A stretch of DNA of 64,000 nt from positions 1-64,000 of the forward strand of contig JBLXEV010000001.1 of NCBI GenBank assembly GCA_048262715.1. Reading direction: 5' to 3'. Both the position numbers and the translations under genes were made by a program. The notes under the pieces were generated by a model that did no database searches, was not told the origin of the DNA, and saw nothing but the letters and a program-made list of their open reading frames with translations. The DNA comes from Albirhodobacter sp048262715 (GTDB lineage: Bacteria; Pseudomonadota; Alphaproteobacteria; Rhodobacterales; Rhodobacteraceae). Every line of letters begins with the position of its first letter. Position 1 is the first letter of the stretch. Positions 51,698 to 61,459 of the stretch are shown piece by piece.

Positions 51698-52567
51698 TTA
51701 TCCGCGCACCTCGCCGCCGCGAGGATCGCCTGCATCGGGCGCGTAAATAACGGTTTGCGTCGGGAAGGGAATCCCAACGCCTTCCGCATCAAAGCCTTCC
51801 TTGATCGCGCGGTTGAGGTCGCATTTTAGCGCCCACCAATCAGATGAGTTCGCCCAAACACGGAAAACGAAATCGACGGAGGAATCGCCCAACTCGCGCA
51901 CTTTAATAAATGGCTCCGGCTCGGCCAGGATACGCGGTTCTTCCTCTGCGATCTGCTTGAGAACCTTCTCCGCCGTGCGCAGATCGCTATCGTAGCTCAC
52001 GCCGATGGTCAGATCGACAAGCCGCGTTGCATTCACCGAATAGTTCTTGATCGACGACGACCAGATATCGGAATTCGGCAGGATCAACTGCAACCCGTCA
52101 TAGGTTTTCAACTCCGTAAAGAAGAGCGAAATCTCCCGCACCGTGCCGCTGGCAGAGCCCGCCTCGATGAAATGCCCCACACGAAACGGGCGAAACAGAA
52201 TGATCATCACCCCTGCCGCAAGGTTCGAAAGCGCGCCTTGGAGCGCAAGACCAATCGCGAGACCGGCGGCACCGATCAAGGCGACAAGCGATGTTGTCTG
52301 AATGCCGAAACGGTTCAGAATGAAGATCGTCGCCATCGCCAAGATGATATATTTGACAATGTTCCCGAGGAAGCCAAACAGCGTCGGATCCATCCTCGGA
52401 TGCCGCGCCGCGATACCCTCAATCCGGCGCTTCGCCCAACCGGAAAACGCCAACGCGACGATCAGAATGACCAGCGCATAGACCACGTTCAGAGAAAGCG
52501 CGATGACCGTATCAATCCGTTCTGCGGTGATGTAATCCGCAAAGAGGGCGGGCGAGATATTATCCAT
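51698..52567 (-). CDS. mscS: Small-conductance mechanosensitive channel
   Basis: Membrane protein of 289 aa. Three helices are followed by the pore-lining Gly/Ala-rich TM3 (LVALIGAAGLAIGLALQGALSNLAAG) and the beta domain signature FRPFRVGHFIEAGSASGTVREISLF and LILPNSDIWSSSIKNYS. It opens on membrane tension to protect cells from osmotic downshock. Length matches E. coli MscS (286 aa). Confidence 0.95.
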   Translation of the reverse strand: MDNISPALFADYITAERIDTVIALSLNVVYALVILIVALAFSGWAKRRIEGIAARHPRMDPTLFGFLGNIVKYIILAMATIFILNRFGIQTTSLVALIGAAGLAIGLALQGALSNLAAGVMIILFRPFRVGHFIEAGSASGTVREISLFFTELKTYDGLQLILPNSDIWSSSIKNYSVNATRLVDLTIGVSYDSDLRTAEKVLKQIAEEEPRILAEPEPFIKVRELGDSSVDFVFRVWANSSDWWALKCDLNRAIKEGFDAEGVGIPFPTQTVIYAPDAGDPRGGEVRG

Positions 52568-52602
52568 TCGACTTTCCTTTCAACAAAACGTCTCTGCGCG
52601 AC

Positions 52603-53763
52603 TTAGCCCTCTTCCACGCTACGGAAAGGGCCCATCTCCGTCAGTATCTCGATCTCCTCGCCGATGGCCAGCCGCTCGGCCTGCAAAAACCGCCCTATTG
52701 CCGCGCGCAGGCCCTCATGGGTGATGAAATGCGCGGAATAAGTCGGCGCAGGCAGATAGCCGCGCGCCAGTTTATGCTCGCCCTGCGCCCCTGCCTCGAC
52801 CCGCTTGAGGCCCCGCGCAATCGCGAAATCAATCGCTTGGTGGTAGCAAAGCTCAAAATGTAGAAACGGGCGATCCTCAACGCAGCCCCAGTAGCGGCCA
52901 TAGAGAACCTCGCGCCCGATCAAATTAAGCGCCCCTGCGATCGGCCGCCCGTCGCGATAGGCAAAGACAAGTAAAACCTGATCGCGCATCTCGTGCAGAG
53001 CATCGAAAAAGGTGCGGGTGAGATAGGGCTGGCCCCATTTGCGCGCGCCGGTATCTTGATAGAACTCCCAAAACGCGTCCCAATGCGCGGGCTCGATTTG
53101 CGCCCCCGTCAACGCCCGGATCTCAACGCCGTCTTGCGCCGCGGCCCGCTCTTTGCGCAGCGCTTTGCGCTTGCGCGAGGTCAAGCTGGCTAAAAATGCC
53201 TCGTAACTCTCGTAGCCCTCATTCACCCAATGAAATTGCTGGGTCAATCGCGGCAAAAAGCCAGCGCCCTGCGCGAGGGTTTGCTCGGCCTCGGTGCAAA
53301 AGGTGATATGCGCTGACGAGAGCCCGTTGGCCTGTGCGACCTGCACCATCCCCGACAAAAGCGCCGCTGCCCCGTCACGCTCATACCCCGCGCGGGTCAA
53401 TAGGCGACGCCCCGTCACAGGAGTGAAGGGAACGGCGCATTGCAACTTGGGGTAATACTCGCCGCCGGCACGGTAGAGCGCCTCCGCCCAGCTATGGTCG
53501 AAGATATACTCGCCCTGCGAATGCATCTTCAGATAAAGCGGAGCAACGGCAATGATCTTCCCGTCATAAGAGACTGAGATCGGGCGTGGGATCCAGCCCG
53601 TCTCCCCACCGACAGAGCCTGAAACCTCGAGCGCATGCAGGAACGAAAACTGCGTGAAGGGATCATCTGGCGCATCAGATTCGCCATACGCACATGAATT
53701 CCAATCATCTTCTGATATTTCAGAAATAGTGGAATGAAGTTTGACCTCAAACGATCCAGCCAT
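52603..53763 (-). CDS. GNAT/FemAB-like acyltransferase (DUF482)
   Basis: Soluble protein of 386 aa of the DUF482 family, related to FemAB and GNAT transferases and sometimes called peptidoglycan-linked. Blocks include NSCAYGESDAPDDPFTQFSFLHALE, SWAEALYRAGGEYYPKLQCAVPFTPV, SLTSRKRKALRKERAAA, FYQDTGARKWGQPYLTRTFF and VEAGAQGEHKLARGYLPA. The substrate is unknown. The ATG at 53763 follows GGAGGG; an earlier ATG at 53775 contains that site and is rejected. Confidence 0.88.
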   Translation of the reverse strand: MAGSFEVKLHSTISEISEDDWNSCAYGESDAPDDPFTQFSFLHALEVSGSVGGETGWIPRPISVSYDGKIIAVAPLYLKMHSQGEYIFDHSWAEALYRAGGEYYPKLQCAVPFTPVTGRRLLTRAGYERDGAAALLSGMVQVAQANGLSSAHITFCTEAEQTLAQGAGFLPRLTQQFHWVNEGYESYEAFLASLTSRKRKALRKERAAAQDGVEIRALTGAQIEPAHWDAFWEFYQDTGARKWGQPYLTRTFFDALHEMRDQVLLVFAYRDGRPIAGALNLIGREVLYGRYWGCVEDRPFLHFELCYHQAIDFAIARGLKRVEAGAQGEHKLARGYLPAPTYSAHFITHEGLRAAIGRFLQAERLAIGEEIEILTEMGPFRSVEEG

Positions 53764-53817
53764 TGCGCCCTCCATTGCCTAGGCCCGAGATAGGGCTTGT
53801 GGAGGGCGCATCAAGCC

Positions 53818-54573
53818 TCACGCGGCGTAGCCCTCGAACGTCACGTTATCCGCGACTTCTCGCGCCTTCTTCTCAGCCGCGGCAGATCGGATCGTCCAGC
53901 AAAAGATTGGCACGCCCGCTGCTTTCAATTCCGACACGCGAGGGCTTTCGAGATCGGCGGCCTCATGCGAGATGAAACTGGCTTCAACAGCATCGAAGTC
54001 AGGGATATTGCGCAGAGTGTCGCGAACCGTCGCAGGCAGCAGCGGCCAATCTTCCGCTTGGTAAGCTGATGTCGTGAGCCCAACCGCAACTTGCGGCATC
54101 AGAACGCGAAACGCGGCAACCGCATTCGGGTTGAACGACATCACCGCGACAGGCCCCGCGTAGCCTGCCAATTCGCGCGCGACACTCGCCTCCAGCAGGC
54201 CGGTATCCGGCCCCATCGCACCGTCTTGATCCTTGATTTCGATCAGCAATCCGACTTGCCCAGCAACAAGATCTAAGATCTCCCGCAAGCTCGGAATCCC
54301 CTCTTCGCAATCGCGCAAGCGCACCGTTGATAGCTCCTCCGCCGTCAGCGCCGCCAGCCGTCCGCCCCGCGATGTCAGCCGCCGCAGATCATAATCGTGG
54401 AACACCATCGCCTGACCGTCAGCCGATAGTTGCACATCGATTTCAATATTATAGTCGGCGTCAATCGCGGCCTGCACAGCCCCGCGCGAGTTTTCGGGCC
54501 GGCCTGCGGAACGGTCGTGATAGGCGCGATGCGCAATCGGATTGCGCAAAAAAATCTCGGGCAGAACCGCCAT
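53818..54573 (-). CDS. Glycerophosphodiester phosphodiesterase
   Basis: TIM-barrel hydrolase of 251 aa releasing glycerol 3-phosphate from phospholipid head groups. Catalytic blocks: IAHRAYHDRSAGRPENSRGAV with the first His, IEIDVQLSADGQAMVFHDYDLRRLT with Glu, Asp and the second His, and LLIEIKDQ. No signal peptide, so cytoplasmic. The ATG at 54573 shares a base with the ridA stop (TGATG). Confidence 0.93.
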   Translation of the reverse strand: MAVLPEIFLRNPIAHRAYHDRSAGRPENSRGAVQAAIDADYNIEIDVQLSADGQAMVFHDYDLRRLTSRGGRLAALTAEELSTVRLRDCEEGIPSLREILDLVAGQVGLLIEIKDQDGAMGPDTGLLEASVARELAGYAGPVAVMSFNPNAVAAFRVLMPQVAVGLTTSAYQAEDWPLLPATVRDTLRNIPDFDAVEASFISHEAADLESPRVSELKAAGVPIFCWTIRSAAAEKKAREVADNVTFEGYAA

Positions 54574-55034
54574 CACTCGACCTCGAAAATCGCCTCGATT
54601 TCAACCGCGACGCCGCGCGGCAAAACCGGTGCCCCCACCGCAGACCGCGCGTGACGGCCCCGCTCGCCAAAGACCTCAACCATCAGATCGGAGCAGCCAT
54701 TGATCACCTCGGGCTGATCGGTAAACTCCGGCGTCGAATTCACAAATCCGACGAGCTTCACGACCCGCTTCACCCGATCCAGATCGCCCAAAGCGGCCTT
54801 CGCCTGTGCGAGCAGCGCCAAGCCACAATGGCGCGCCGCAGCCGCCCCGCCCGTTGCATCCATATCCAATCCAAGACGGCCTTTGATCATGCCATTTTCA
54901 TCGGCGCTGATCTGTCCCGAAACGAAAAGCTGGGACCCGCTGCGGACATAGGGCACGTAATTTGCGGCAGGTGCAGGGGCTGCGGGCAACGTCAGGCCCA
55001 AGTCCAAAAGCCGTGCTTCGATAGAGGAGGTCAT
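54573..55034 (-). CDS. RidA family protein
   Basis: Protein of 153 aa of the YjgF/YER057c/UK114 family. RidA hydrolyses reactive enamine/imine intermediates from PLP enzymes. Blocks: GSQLFVSGQISADENGMIKG, the variable middle, and HARSAVGAPVLPRGVAVEIEAI with the conserved Arg that binds the substrate carboxylate. It lies between smc and the phosphodiesterase gene, 35 bases after smc and sharing one base with the next gene. Confidence 0.92.
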   Translation of the reverse strand: MTSSIEARLLDLGLTLPAAPAPAANYVPYVRSGSQLFVSGQISADENGMIKGRLGLDMDATGGAAAARHCGLALLAQAKAALGDLDRVKRVVKLVGFVNSTPEFTDQPEVINGCSDLMVEVFGERGRHARSAVGAPVLPRGVAVEIEAIFEVE

Positions 55035-55069
55035 TGCAGTTCCCTTATTTCAGAAATTATAGAAAATAT

Positions 55070-58000
55070 CTATGCAACAAGTGCTTCCGCCTTTTTCAGA
55101 TCGACAGAAACGAGTTGCGAGACACCTTGTTCGCCCATCGTAACACCAAAAAGACGATCCATCCGCGACATCGTCACCGCGTGGTGGGTGATGATTAGGA
55201 AGCGCGTATCTGTGCGCCGTGTCATCTCGTCGAGAAGGTCACAGAACCGCGTCACATTGGCGTCGTCCAGCGGCGCGTCGACCTCGTCGAGCACGCAAAT
55301 CGGTGCGGGATTGGCGAGGAAGACCGCAAAGATCAGCGCCATCGCCGTCAAGGTCTGCTCACCGCCCGAAAGCAGAGAGAGCGTCGAGAGTTTCTTGCCC
55401 GGCGGTTGGCACATAATCTCCAGCCCTGCCTCAAGCGGATCATCGCTTTCCACCAACATGAGGCTCGCATCACCGCCGCCAAACAGGTGGGTGAACAGCA
55501 GGCGGAAGCTCTCGTTGACCTGCTCGAAGGCCGTCAGAAGACGCTCGCGCCCTTCACGGTTCAGCCCCGAAATCCCTGCCCGCAGCTTGCGGATCGCCTC
55601 TTCCAGATCCGCCTTCTCCTTCACCAAAGCCCCGTGCTCCTCGGAGACCTCACGGCTATCCTCTTCGGCGCGCAGGTTCACAGCCCCCATGGAATCGCGC
55701 TGTCGTTTCAGGCGGTTCACATCGGTATCGAGCGCCTCAGCATCGGGCATCTCCGCAGGATCGCAGGCGAGCCCCTCCAGCAAGGCCGCTGGCGTTTGAT
55801 CATAGGTCTCGCGAATCCGTTCTGCGGCTGCGGCGACGGTTTCGCGCGCCGCCTCAGCCCGCGCCTCGGCCCCCGCCCGCGCCTCGCGCGCCTCGCCCGC
55901 CAACCGCACCGCGTCCCGCTCAGCCTCCTGCGCGGCGCGCAGGGCGGCCTCAGCGGCGACGACCGCTTCGCTCGCGGCCGTTCCGCGCGCCTGCGCATCC
56001 TCGATCGCCTCCGAAAGATCCGCGCGCTTCTCCGCGATTTCTTCGGGCATCTGCGCCGCCTCGTCCAGATCGAACGCCGTCGCTTCCTTGCGGTCTGCCA
56101 ATTCGGCGCTGCGTTTTTCCGCCGTCTCCAAACGGTGCCGCCAGCCCGAAAGCTCCTTGGTGATTTCCTGCTTGCGGCGCAGACGTGCCTCGCCCTCGCG
56201 GCGCAATTCATCATGCGCGGCACGGTAGGTCATCATCGTGACCCGCGCCGCCTCAACGGCCATTTTCAAATCTTCGACCTGCGCGCGGGCGGCCTCCAGA
56301 TCCGGAAGCTCCGCCGCTGCAGCCTCCGCTTCGCGCAGCCGCAAGCCTGCCGCGACAGCCTCCTCACGGTGGCGCGTCACCGCGAGGCCCGCCGCTTCAA
56401 CCTTGCCCGACGCGACAGATTGCGCCGCCTCGGCGCGCGAGACAGCGCGGCCCGCATCGGCCACACGCGTATCTGCAATGCGGCGCGCTTCCCGCGCACG
56501 GGCATCCGCCAACGAGGCATCGCTCAGCGCTTGGGTCAAAACCTCATGCGCTTGACGCGCGCCCTCGGCCCGTGCCGCGACCTCTTCGAGATCGCGCTTG
56601 AGTTCCACCAGACGGTTGAGTTGCTGCAACCGCAGCGCCGCCGCCGAAGGCGCATCCTCCGCATCCGCGCGGAACCCATCCCAGCGCCACAGATCGCCCG
56701 CCATCGTCACGATCCGCTGACCGGGCAAAAGATCGGGCTGCAACGTTTCCGCTTGCTCAGCGCTCTCGGCAAGGCCGATCTGATCCATGCGCCGCGCGAG
56801 CACATCGGGTGCTGTGACATGCGCCGTCAGTGCCACCAACCCTGTGGGCAAGGGCTGCGGGGCGGCATAGGGCGCGAGAGCCCCCCAGCCCGAGCGGATA
56901 TCCCCGCCCAGCTGCGGCGCGCGCAGATCATCGGCCAGCGCCGCGCCCAGCGCTTTCTCATATCCTTTCTCGACCTGCACCAGATCCAGAAGCTGCTTTC
57001 CAGTGGCGGCTTCGCGCTCGACCAATCGCGCCAGCGCGGTGACTTGCGCGCGCAGTGCCCCCGCCTCGCCCTCGGCCTCTGAACGCATGGCGCGCGCTGT
57101 CGATTCGCGCGATTGAACGTCCGCACGCGCCTCCTCGGCGGCCTCCAGTGCCTCTTCGGCCTCGGCTGCCGCCTCTGCAGCCTCGCTCGCGGCCTCAACT
57201 GCCGCCGCAAACTCGTCTCCCGCCGTCTCGAGGGCCGCCTCCGCCGCGTCGCGCGCGGCCACGGCCTGAGCGGCTGCAGCTTCACTGCGATCCAAGCTGG
57301 TGCGGCTATCACCCAAAAGCCGCTGCGCCGATTGGTGGCGCGCGGCCAAACGCGCGACATCCTCGGTGCGCTCGGACATCAGCGCCTCATGACTAGACAG
57401 CACATTCGCCGCCTCCGCAGCCCGATCGGCGGCCTCCTCAAGCCGTGCGTCCTGCCCTTCCGAGGCTTTCGCAATCTGCGCCTGCTCCCAGTCTAGCCGC
57501 GTAATCGTCTCACCCGCGTCCTTGTTGAGGGCAGATTCGCGCTCCATATCGCGGTCCAACTGCTCGATCCGCGCGGCAAGGGTCGCGATCAACGCCCGCG
57601 CGCGGGTTTCTTGATCGGCGAGCGCGTCGCGCTCCACATGCAGCCGCGACAGGATCGCCCCTGCAATCGCTTCCTCTTCACGCAAGGCCGGCAAGCCCGC
57701 CTCCTGATCGGCGCGCGCCTGTGCCGCCGCACGGGTGAGGGCCTCGGCCTGCGCGGCTTGGCGCAGACGGTCCGCCAGCATATTCACCGTGCCCAGACGC
57801 GACTCTTCCGCCTCGCGCCAGCGCCGCCACAGCAGCATCCCCTCAGCACGCCGCAGCTCTGCCGCGATCTCGCGATACCGCGCCGCCGCACGGGCCTGCC
57901 GCGCAAGTGAGGCCAATTGCCCTGCGAGCTGTTCCACAACATCATCGACGCGGGTGAGGTTCTGCTCCGCCCCGTTGAGCTTCAATTCCGCCTCATGGCG

Positions 58001-58528
58001 ACGCTGGTACAGGCCGGAAATCCCCGCCGCCTCTTCCAAAATCCGCCGCCGCGCCTTGGGCTTGGCGTTGATCAGCTCGGAAATCTGGCCTTGCCGCACC
58101 AGTGCGGGCGAATGCGCGCCGGTTGAGGCATCGGCGAACAACATCTGCACATCGCGCGCCCGCACATCCTTGCCGTTAACTTTATAGGCAGAACCCGCAT
58201 CCCGTGTGATCCGGCGCACGATCTCCAATACATCGAGATCGTTAAACCCTGACGGAGCCAACCGCTCCGAGTTATCAATCGAGAGAGAGACCTCCGCGAA
58301 GTTCCGCGCGCCGCGCGTGGCAGCCCCCGCGAAGATCACATCCTCCATCCCGCCGCCGCGCATCGCGGAGGGGCGGTTCTCGCCCATCACCCAGCGCATC
58401 GCCTCCAGCAGGTTGGATTTGCCGCAACCATTCGGCCCGACCACCCCCGTCAAACCATCATGGATCACCAGATCCGTAGGATCGACGAAGCTTTTAAAGC
58501 CGTTGAGTCTGAGGCGTGTGAAGCGCAA
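55070..58528 (-). CDS. smc: Chromosome segregation protein SMC
   Basis: ATPase of 1152 aa that with ScpA and ScpB compacts and segregates the chromosome. The N-terminal Walker A is GPNGCGKSN (31-39); two long coiled coils (about 170-480 and 660-980, rich in Ala, Glu and Arg) flank a hinge around 500-640; the C-terminus has LSLLSGGEQTLTA and Walker B ICVLDEVDAPLDDANV. Length is normal for the family. The coiled coil has very high Ala content, which explains the long open frames on the opposite strand. Confidence 0.97.
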   Translation of the reverse strand: MRFTRLRLNGFKSFVDPTDLVIHDGLTGVVGPNGCGKSNLLEAMRWVMGENRPSAMRGGGMEDVIFAGAATRGARNFAEVSLSIDNSERLAPSGFNDLDVLEIVRRITRDAGSAYKVNGKDVRARDVQMLFADASTGAHSPALVRQGQISELINAKPKARRRILEEAAGISGLYQRRHEAELKLNGAEQNLTRVDDVVEQLAGQLASLARQARAAARYREIAAELRRAEGMLLWRRWREAEESRLGTVNMLADRLRQAAQAEALTRAAAQARADQEAGLPALREEEAIAGAILSRLHVERDALADQETRARALIATLAARIEQLDRDMERESALNKDAGETITRLDWEQAQIAKASEGQDARLEEAADRAAEAANVLSSHEALMSERTEDVARLAARHQSAQRLLGDSRTSLDRSEAAAAQAVAARDAAEAALETAGDEFAAAVEAASEAAEAAAEAEEALEAAEEARADVQSRESTARAMRSEAEGEAGALRAQVTALARLVEREAATGKQLLDLVQVEKGYEKALGAALADDLRAPQLGGDIRSGWGALAPYAAPQPLPTGLVALTAHVTAPDVLARRMDQIGLAESAEQAETLQPDLLPGQRIVTMAGDLWRWDGFRADAEDAPSAAALRLQQLNRLVELKRDLEEVAARAEGARQAHEVLTQALSDASLADARAREARRIADTRVADAGRAVSRAEAAQSVASGKVEAAGLAVTRHREEAVAAGLRLREAEAAAAELPDLEAARAQVEDLKMAVEAARVTMMTYRAAHDELRREGEARLRRKQEITKELSGWRHRLETAEKRSAELADRKEATAFDLDEAAQMPEEIAEKRADLSEAIEDAQARGTAASEAVVAAEAALRAAQEAERDAVRLAGEAREARAGAEARAEAARETVAAAAERIRETYDQTPAALLEGLACDPAEMPDAEALDTDVNRLKRQRDSMGAVNLRAEEDSREVSEEHGALVKEKADLEEAIRKLRAGISGLNREGRERLLTAFEQVNESFRLLFTHLFGGGDASLMLVESDDPLEAGLEIMCQPPGKKLSTLSLLSGGEQTLTAMALIFAVFLANPAPICVLDEVDAPLDDANVTRFCDLLDEMTRRTDTRFLIITHHAVTMSRMDRLFGVTMGEQGVSQLVSVDLKKAEALVA

Positions 58529-58749
58529 TGGGTGCCTGTCCGATTCTTGTTTAGCCGCTAAGTCTTTGCGCCGCGAGGCGGCGTGTCAACTGCCGCCCCC
58601 CTGCATCTCGCCTGTATCTGGCCACATCACGCCGATTATCCACAAGATATACGGGTATTACCACGCCACGCGCCGACACTTCTGCGTCAAGCGCCCCGCT
58701 TCCACCGCCCACTCTGGACAGGGAGCACAGGGCGCACTATCTCGGGGGG

Positions 58750-59223
58750 ATGATAGGCAAGAAATCAGACCCAAACTCCAAGCAGCTCGCTGAGAACCGG
58801 CAGGCCCGTTATCATTATGCTATCGAGAGCGATCTCGAGGCAGGCATTATGCTGACCGGGTCCGAGGTCAAATCCCTGCGCACTGGGCAATCCAATATCG
58901 CGGAGAGCTATGCCAGCGTCGAGGGCGGTGAGTTGTGGCTGATCAACTCCTATATCGCGACCTATAAGCAAGCAGGCGTGTTCGGCCATGAAGAGCGCCG
59001 CCGCCGGAAATTGCTGGTCTCGCGCAAGGAACTCTCGCGCCTCTGGCAGGCGGTAGGCCGCGAAGGCATGACCATCGTTCCGCTCTCGCTCTATTTCAAC
59101 GAGCGCGGCAAGGTGAAGCTGAAGATCGGCGTGGCCAAGGGCAAAAAGGCCCATGATAAACGCGCCACTGAGGCGAAGCGCGACTGGGGCCGCCAAAAGC
59201 AACGTTTACTCAAGCAGGGTTGA
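58750..59223 (+). CDS. smpB: SsrA-binding protein SmpB
   Basis: Protein of 157 aa that delivers tmRNA to stalled ribosomes for trans-translation. Blocks: NRQARYHYAIESDLEAGIML, GSEVKSLRTGQSNIAESYA, NSYIATYKQAGVF and the basic C-terminal tail GVAKGKKAHDKRATEAKRDW. The ssrA gene is not in the window. The 221 bases upstream, shared with smc, hold no other gene; CTCGGGGGG precedes the ATG. Confidence 0.96.
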   Translation: MIGKKSDPNSKQLAENRQARYHYAIESDLEAGIMLTGSEVKSLRTGQSNIAESYASVEGGELWLINSYIATYKQAGVFGHEERRRRKLLVSRKELSRLWQAVGREGMTIVPLSLYFNERGKVKLKIGVAKGKKAHDKRATEAKRDWGRQKQRLLKQG

Positions 59224-59298
59224 GGATTTCCCGCCTCCCCCCTTGCACCGAGGCCGGTTTCACGGCAAGGAGTGAGCGGATGAATGGGGGAGCGCGCT

Positions 59299-60150
59299 AT
59301 GGATGATCCGAAAACTCTGGTCTCGACGGACTGGCTCGCGGCGCATCTGAAAGATCCCGACCTGCGGATTTTCGATGCCTCTTGGTTCATGCCAGGATCA
59401 GATCAAGATGCGAAAGCGAATTACAACGCCGCCCATATCCCTGGCGCGCGGTTCTTCGATATTGACGACCTCTCCGATCAACGCTCGGAATTGCCGCATA
59501 TGGCACCGCCGGTGGAGAAGTTCATCTCCCGCATGCGCGCGCTCGGTGTCGGCGACGGGCATCAGGTCGTGGTCTATGACCAAGCGGGGATTTTCTCCGC
59601 GCCGCGCGTCTGGTGGCTGTTCCGGCTGATGGGCAAAACCGATATCGCGGTGCTGGATGGCGGCCTGCCGAAATGGATCGCAGACGGCCACCCTGTCGAG
59701 GACGTGCCGCCGATGATCCGTGACCGCCACATCACAGTGCAGCGCCAAGCGGGGCTGGTGAAGGACGTCACCCAAGTCGCCCATGCCAGCAAGCTCGGCG
59801 ATTTCGAGATCATCGATGCGCGGTCGAAACCCCGTTTCGCAGGCAGTCAGCCCGAACCTCGCGCAGGGCTGCGCTCCGGCCATATTCCGAATTCCAAAAA
59901 CGTGCCCTTCGGCGAGTTGATCGCAGCCGATGGCACATTGAAACCCGCCGATGCGCTGCGCCGGATCTTCACGGAGGCGGGGATCGACCTCGCCAAACCC
60001 GCGATCCTGTCCTGCGGATCGGGCATCACGGCCTGCGTGCTCGCCCTCGCGCTGGAACGGATCGGGCATCGCGACCATTCCGTCTATGACGGGTCATGGG
60101 CCGAGTGGGGCATGTATAACGACCTTCGCGTCGCAACCGGAGAAGCATGA
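59299..60150 (+). CDS. sseA: 3-mercaptopyruvate/thiosulfate sulfurtransferase
   Basis: Protein of 283 aa with two rhodanese domains. The active-site loop in the second domain is SCGSGITACVLALAL with Cys239; CGSG-[IV]-TA is the mercaptopyruvate-type loop. The first domain is catalytically silent (IFDASWFMPG, AAHIPGARFFDIDDLSD). It moves sulfur from mercaptopyruvate to an acceptor. GGGGGA upstream supports the ATG at 59299 over one five codons earlier. It is coupled to the aminotransferase gene, which fits a joint route: cysteine transamination to mercaptopyruvate, then desulfuration. Confidence 0.92.
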   Translation: MDDPKTLVSTDWLAAHLKDPDLRIFDASWFMPGSDQDAKANYNAAHIPGARFFDIDDLSDQRSELPHMAPPVEKFISRMRALGVGDGHQVVVYDQAGIFSAPRVWWLFRLMGKTDIAVLDGGLPKWIADGHPVEDVPPMIRDRHITVQRQAGLVKDVTQVAHASKLGDFEIIDARSKPRFAGSQPEPRAGLRSGHIPNSKNVPFGELIAADGTLKPADALRRIFTEAGIDLAKPAILSCGSGITACVLALALERIGHRDHSVYDGSWAEWGMYNDLRVATGEA

Positions 60151-61331
60151 TGCTGAACAATCTCAAACCCCAAGCTCAGGATAAAATCCTCGCGCTGATG
60201 GGGCAATTCCGCGCCGACCCGCGCGACACCAAAATCGACCTTGGCGTCGGCGTATATAAAGACGCGGATGGCAAAACGCCGATCATGCATGCGGTAAAAG
60301 CGGCGGGCAAACTGCTGTCGGAGACGGAAGTCACCAAAACCTACGCGGGCCTCGCAGGCGAGCCCGACTATCACGCCGCGATGGCAGAGATGGTGCTGGG
60401 CGCTGGCTATCCGGCAGACCGCCTCTCGGCGCTCTCGACCGTGGGCGGAACGGGTGCATGCCGTCAGGCGTTTGAACTCGCCGCAATGGCCAACCCCGAT
60501 TGCACGATCTGGGTCTCCGATCCGACATGGCCGAACCACCTGTCGATCCTGAACTTCATGGGTCAAGCCAACAAGCCCTACCGCTACTTCGACAGCGAAA
60601 CCCGCTCGGTGTGCTTCGATGCGATGATGGACGACCTCAAAGCGGTGAAGAAGGGCGATATCGTCCTGCTGCATGGCTGCTGCCACAACCCGACAGGCGC
60701 GAACCTGACGCTGGAGCAATGGGGCGCGGTTGCAGATCTTCTGGAAGCCACGGGCGCAATCCCGATGATCGACCTTGCGTATCAAGGCTTCGGTGACGGG
60801 CTTGAGGAAGATGCGGCAGGCACCCGCCTGATCGCCTCGCGCCTCCCCGAGGTGATGATCGCGGCCTCCTGCTCGAAAAACTTCGGCATCTACCGCGAAC
60901 GCGCAGGCGTTCTGTTCGTGCTGGGCGATCCGGCGACGCGCGAGGTGACGCAAGGCACGCTCGCCTATCTCAATCGCCAAACCTATTCCTTCCCGCCGTT
61001 CCATGGCCAAGCGCTCGTCACCAAAGTGCTGACCGATCCGACCCTGCGCGCGCAGTGGCAGGAGGAGCTGGAAGAGGTTCGCCTCGGCATGCTGGGACTG
61101 CGCGAGCAATTGGCCGCCGAGCTGCGCAAGCTCTCGAACTCGGATCGCTTCGATTTCATCGCGCAGCACCGCGGGATGTTCTCGCGGATCGGCTGCTCGC
61201 CGGAAGCGGTGGAGAAAATGCGCGTCGATAACGGGATCTATATGGTCGGCGACTCGCGCCTCAATATCGCGGGCCTGAACACCAACACGGTGCCAATTCT
61301 GGCCAAAGCGATCATCGACGCGGGCGTTTAA
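60150..61331 (+). CDS. Aromatic/aspartate amino acid aminotransferase
   Basis: Fold-type I PLP enzyme of 393 aa of the AspC/TyrB subfamily. PLP Lys243 is in AASCSKNFGIYRERAGVL; other blocks are IDLGVGVYKDADGKTPIM, HGCCHNPTGANLTLEQW, DLAYQGFGDGLEEDA and the C-terminal RLNIAGLN. The subgroup is close to aromatic aminotransferases, but aspartate or cysteine are also possible substrates. Two adjacent ATGs (60147 and 60150) overlap the sulfurtransferase stop; the second is better spaced from GGAGA. A terminator follows. Confidence 0.92.
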   Translation: MLNNLKPQAQDKILALMGQFRADPRDTKIDLGVGVYKDADGKTPIMHAVKAAGKLLSETEVTKTYAGLAGEPDYHAAMAEMVLGAGYPADRLSALSTVGGTGACRQAFELAAMANPDCTIWVSDPTWPNHLSILNFMGQANKPYRYFDSETRSVCFDAMMDDLKAVKKGDIVLLHGCCHNPTGANLTLEQWGAVADLLEATGAIPMIDLAYQGFGDGLEEDAAGTRLIASRLPEVMIAASCSKNFGIYRERAGVLFVLGDPATREVTQGTLAYLNRQTYSFPPFHGQALVTKVLTDPTLRAQWQEELEEVRLGMLGLREQLAAELRKLSNSDRFDFIAQHRGMFSRIGCSPEAVEKMRVDNGIYMVGDSRLNIAGLNTNTVPILAKAIIDAGV

Positions 61332-61370
61332 CGGATATCCGCAAAACGATTTTCGAATAAATATCAAGGT

Positions 61371-61404
61371 AATGGCGGTCCGTCTCGGGCCGCCATTTGT
61401 TTTT
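61371..61404 (+). terminator. Terminator after the aminotransferase gene
   Basis: AATGGCGG and CCGCCATT form an 8-bp stem around an 11-nt loop, followed by TTGTTTTT. Confidence 0.88.
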
Positions 61405-61407
61405 CAC

Positions 61408-61436
61408 TTGAAAAGATAAGCAGGCTTATCATATCA
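61408..61436 (+). promoter_or_regulatory. Putative marR-emrAB promoter and operator
   Basis: GATAAGC (61415-61421) and GCTTATC (61424-61430) make a perfect inverted repeat with a 2-bp spacer, the size and symmetry of a MarR-dimer site. It follows a possible -35 TTGAAA (61408-61413) and touches the expected -10 area near 61430-61436, so binding would block transcription. The gene starts at 61460. Confidence 0.65.
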
Positions 61437-61459
61437 GAGCTTACGAAAGTGAGGCCGAT

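Noticed and set aside
55406..57082. Open frame of 558 codons on the plus strand opposite smc
   Set aside because: It lies inside the Ala/Glu/Arg-rich coiled-coil region of smc and is an Arg/Leu-rich shadow with no recognisable domain.
60084..61367. Open frame of 427 codons opposite the aminotransferase
   Set aside because: Antisense shadow; the plus-strand gene has all family motifs.
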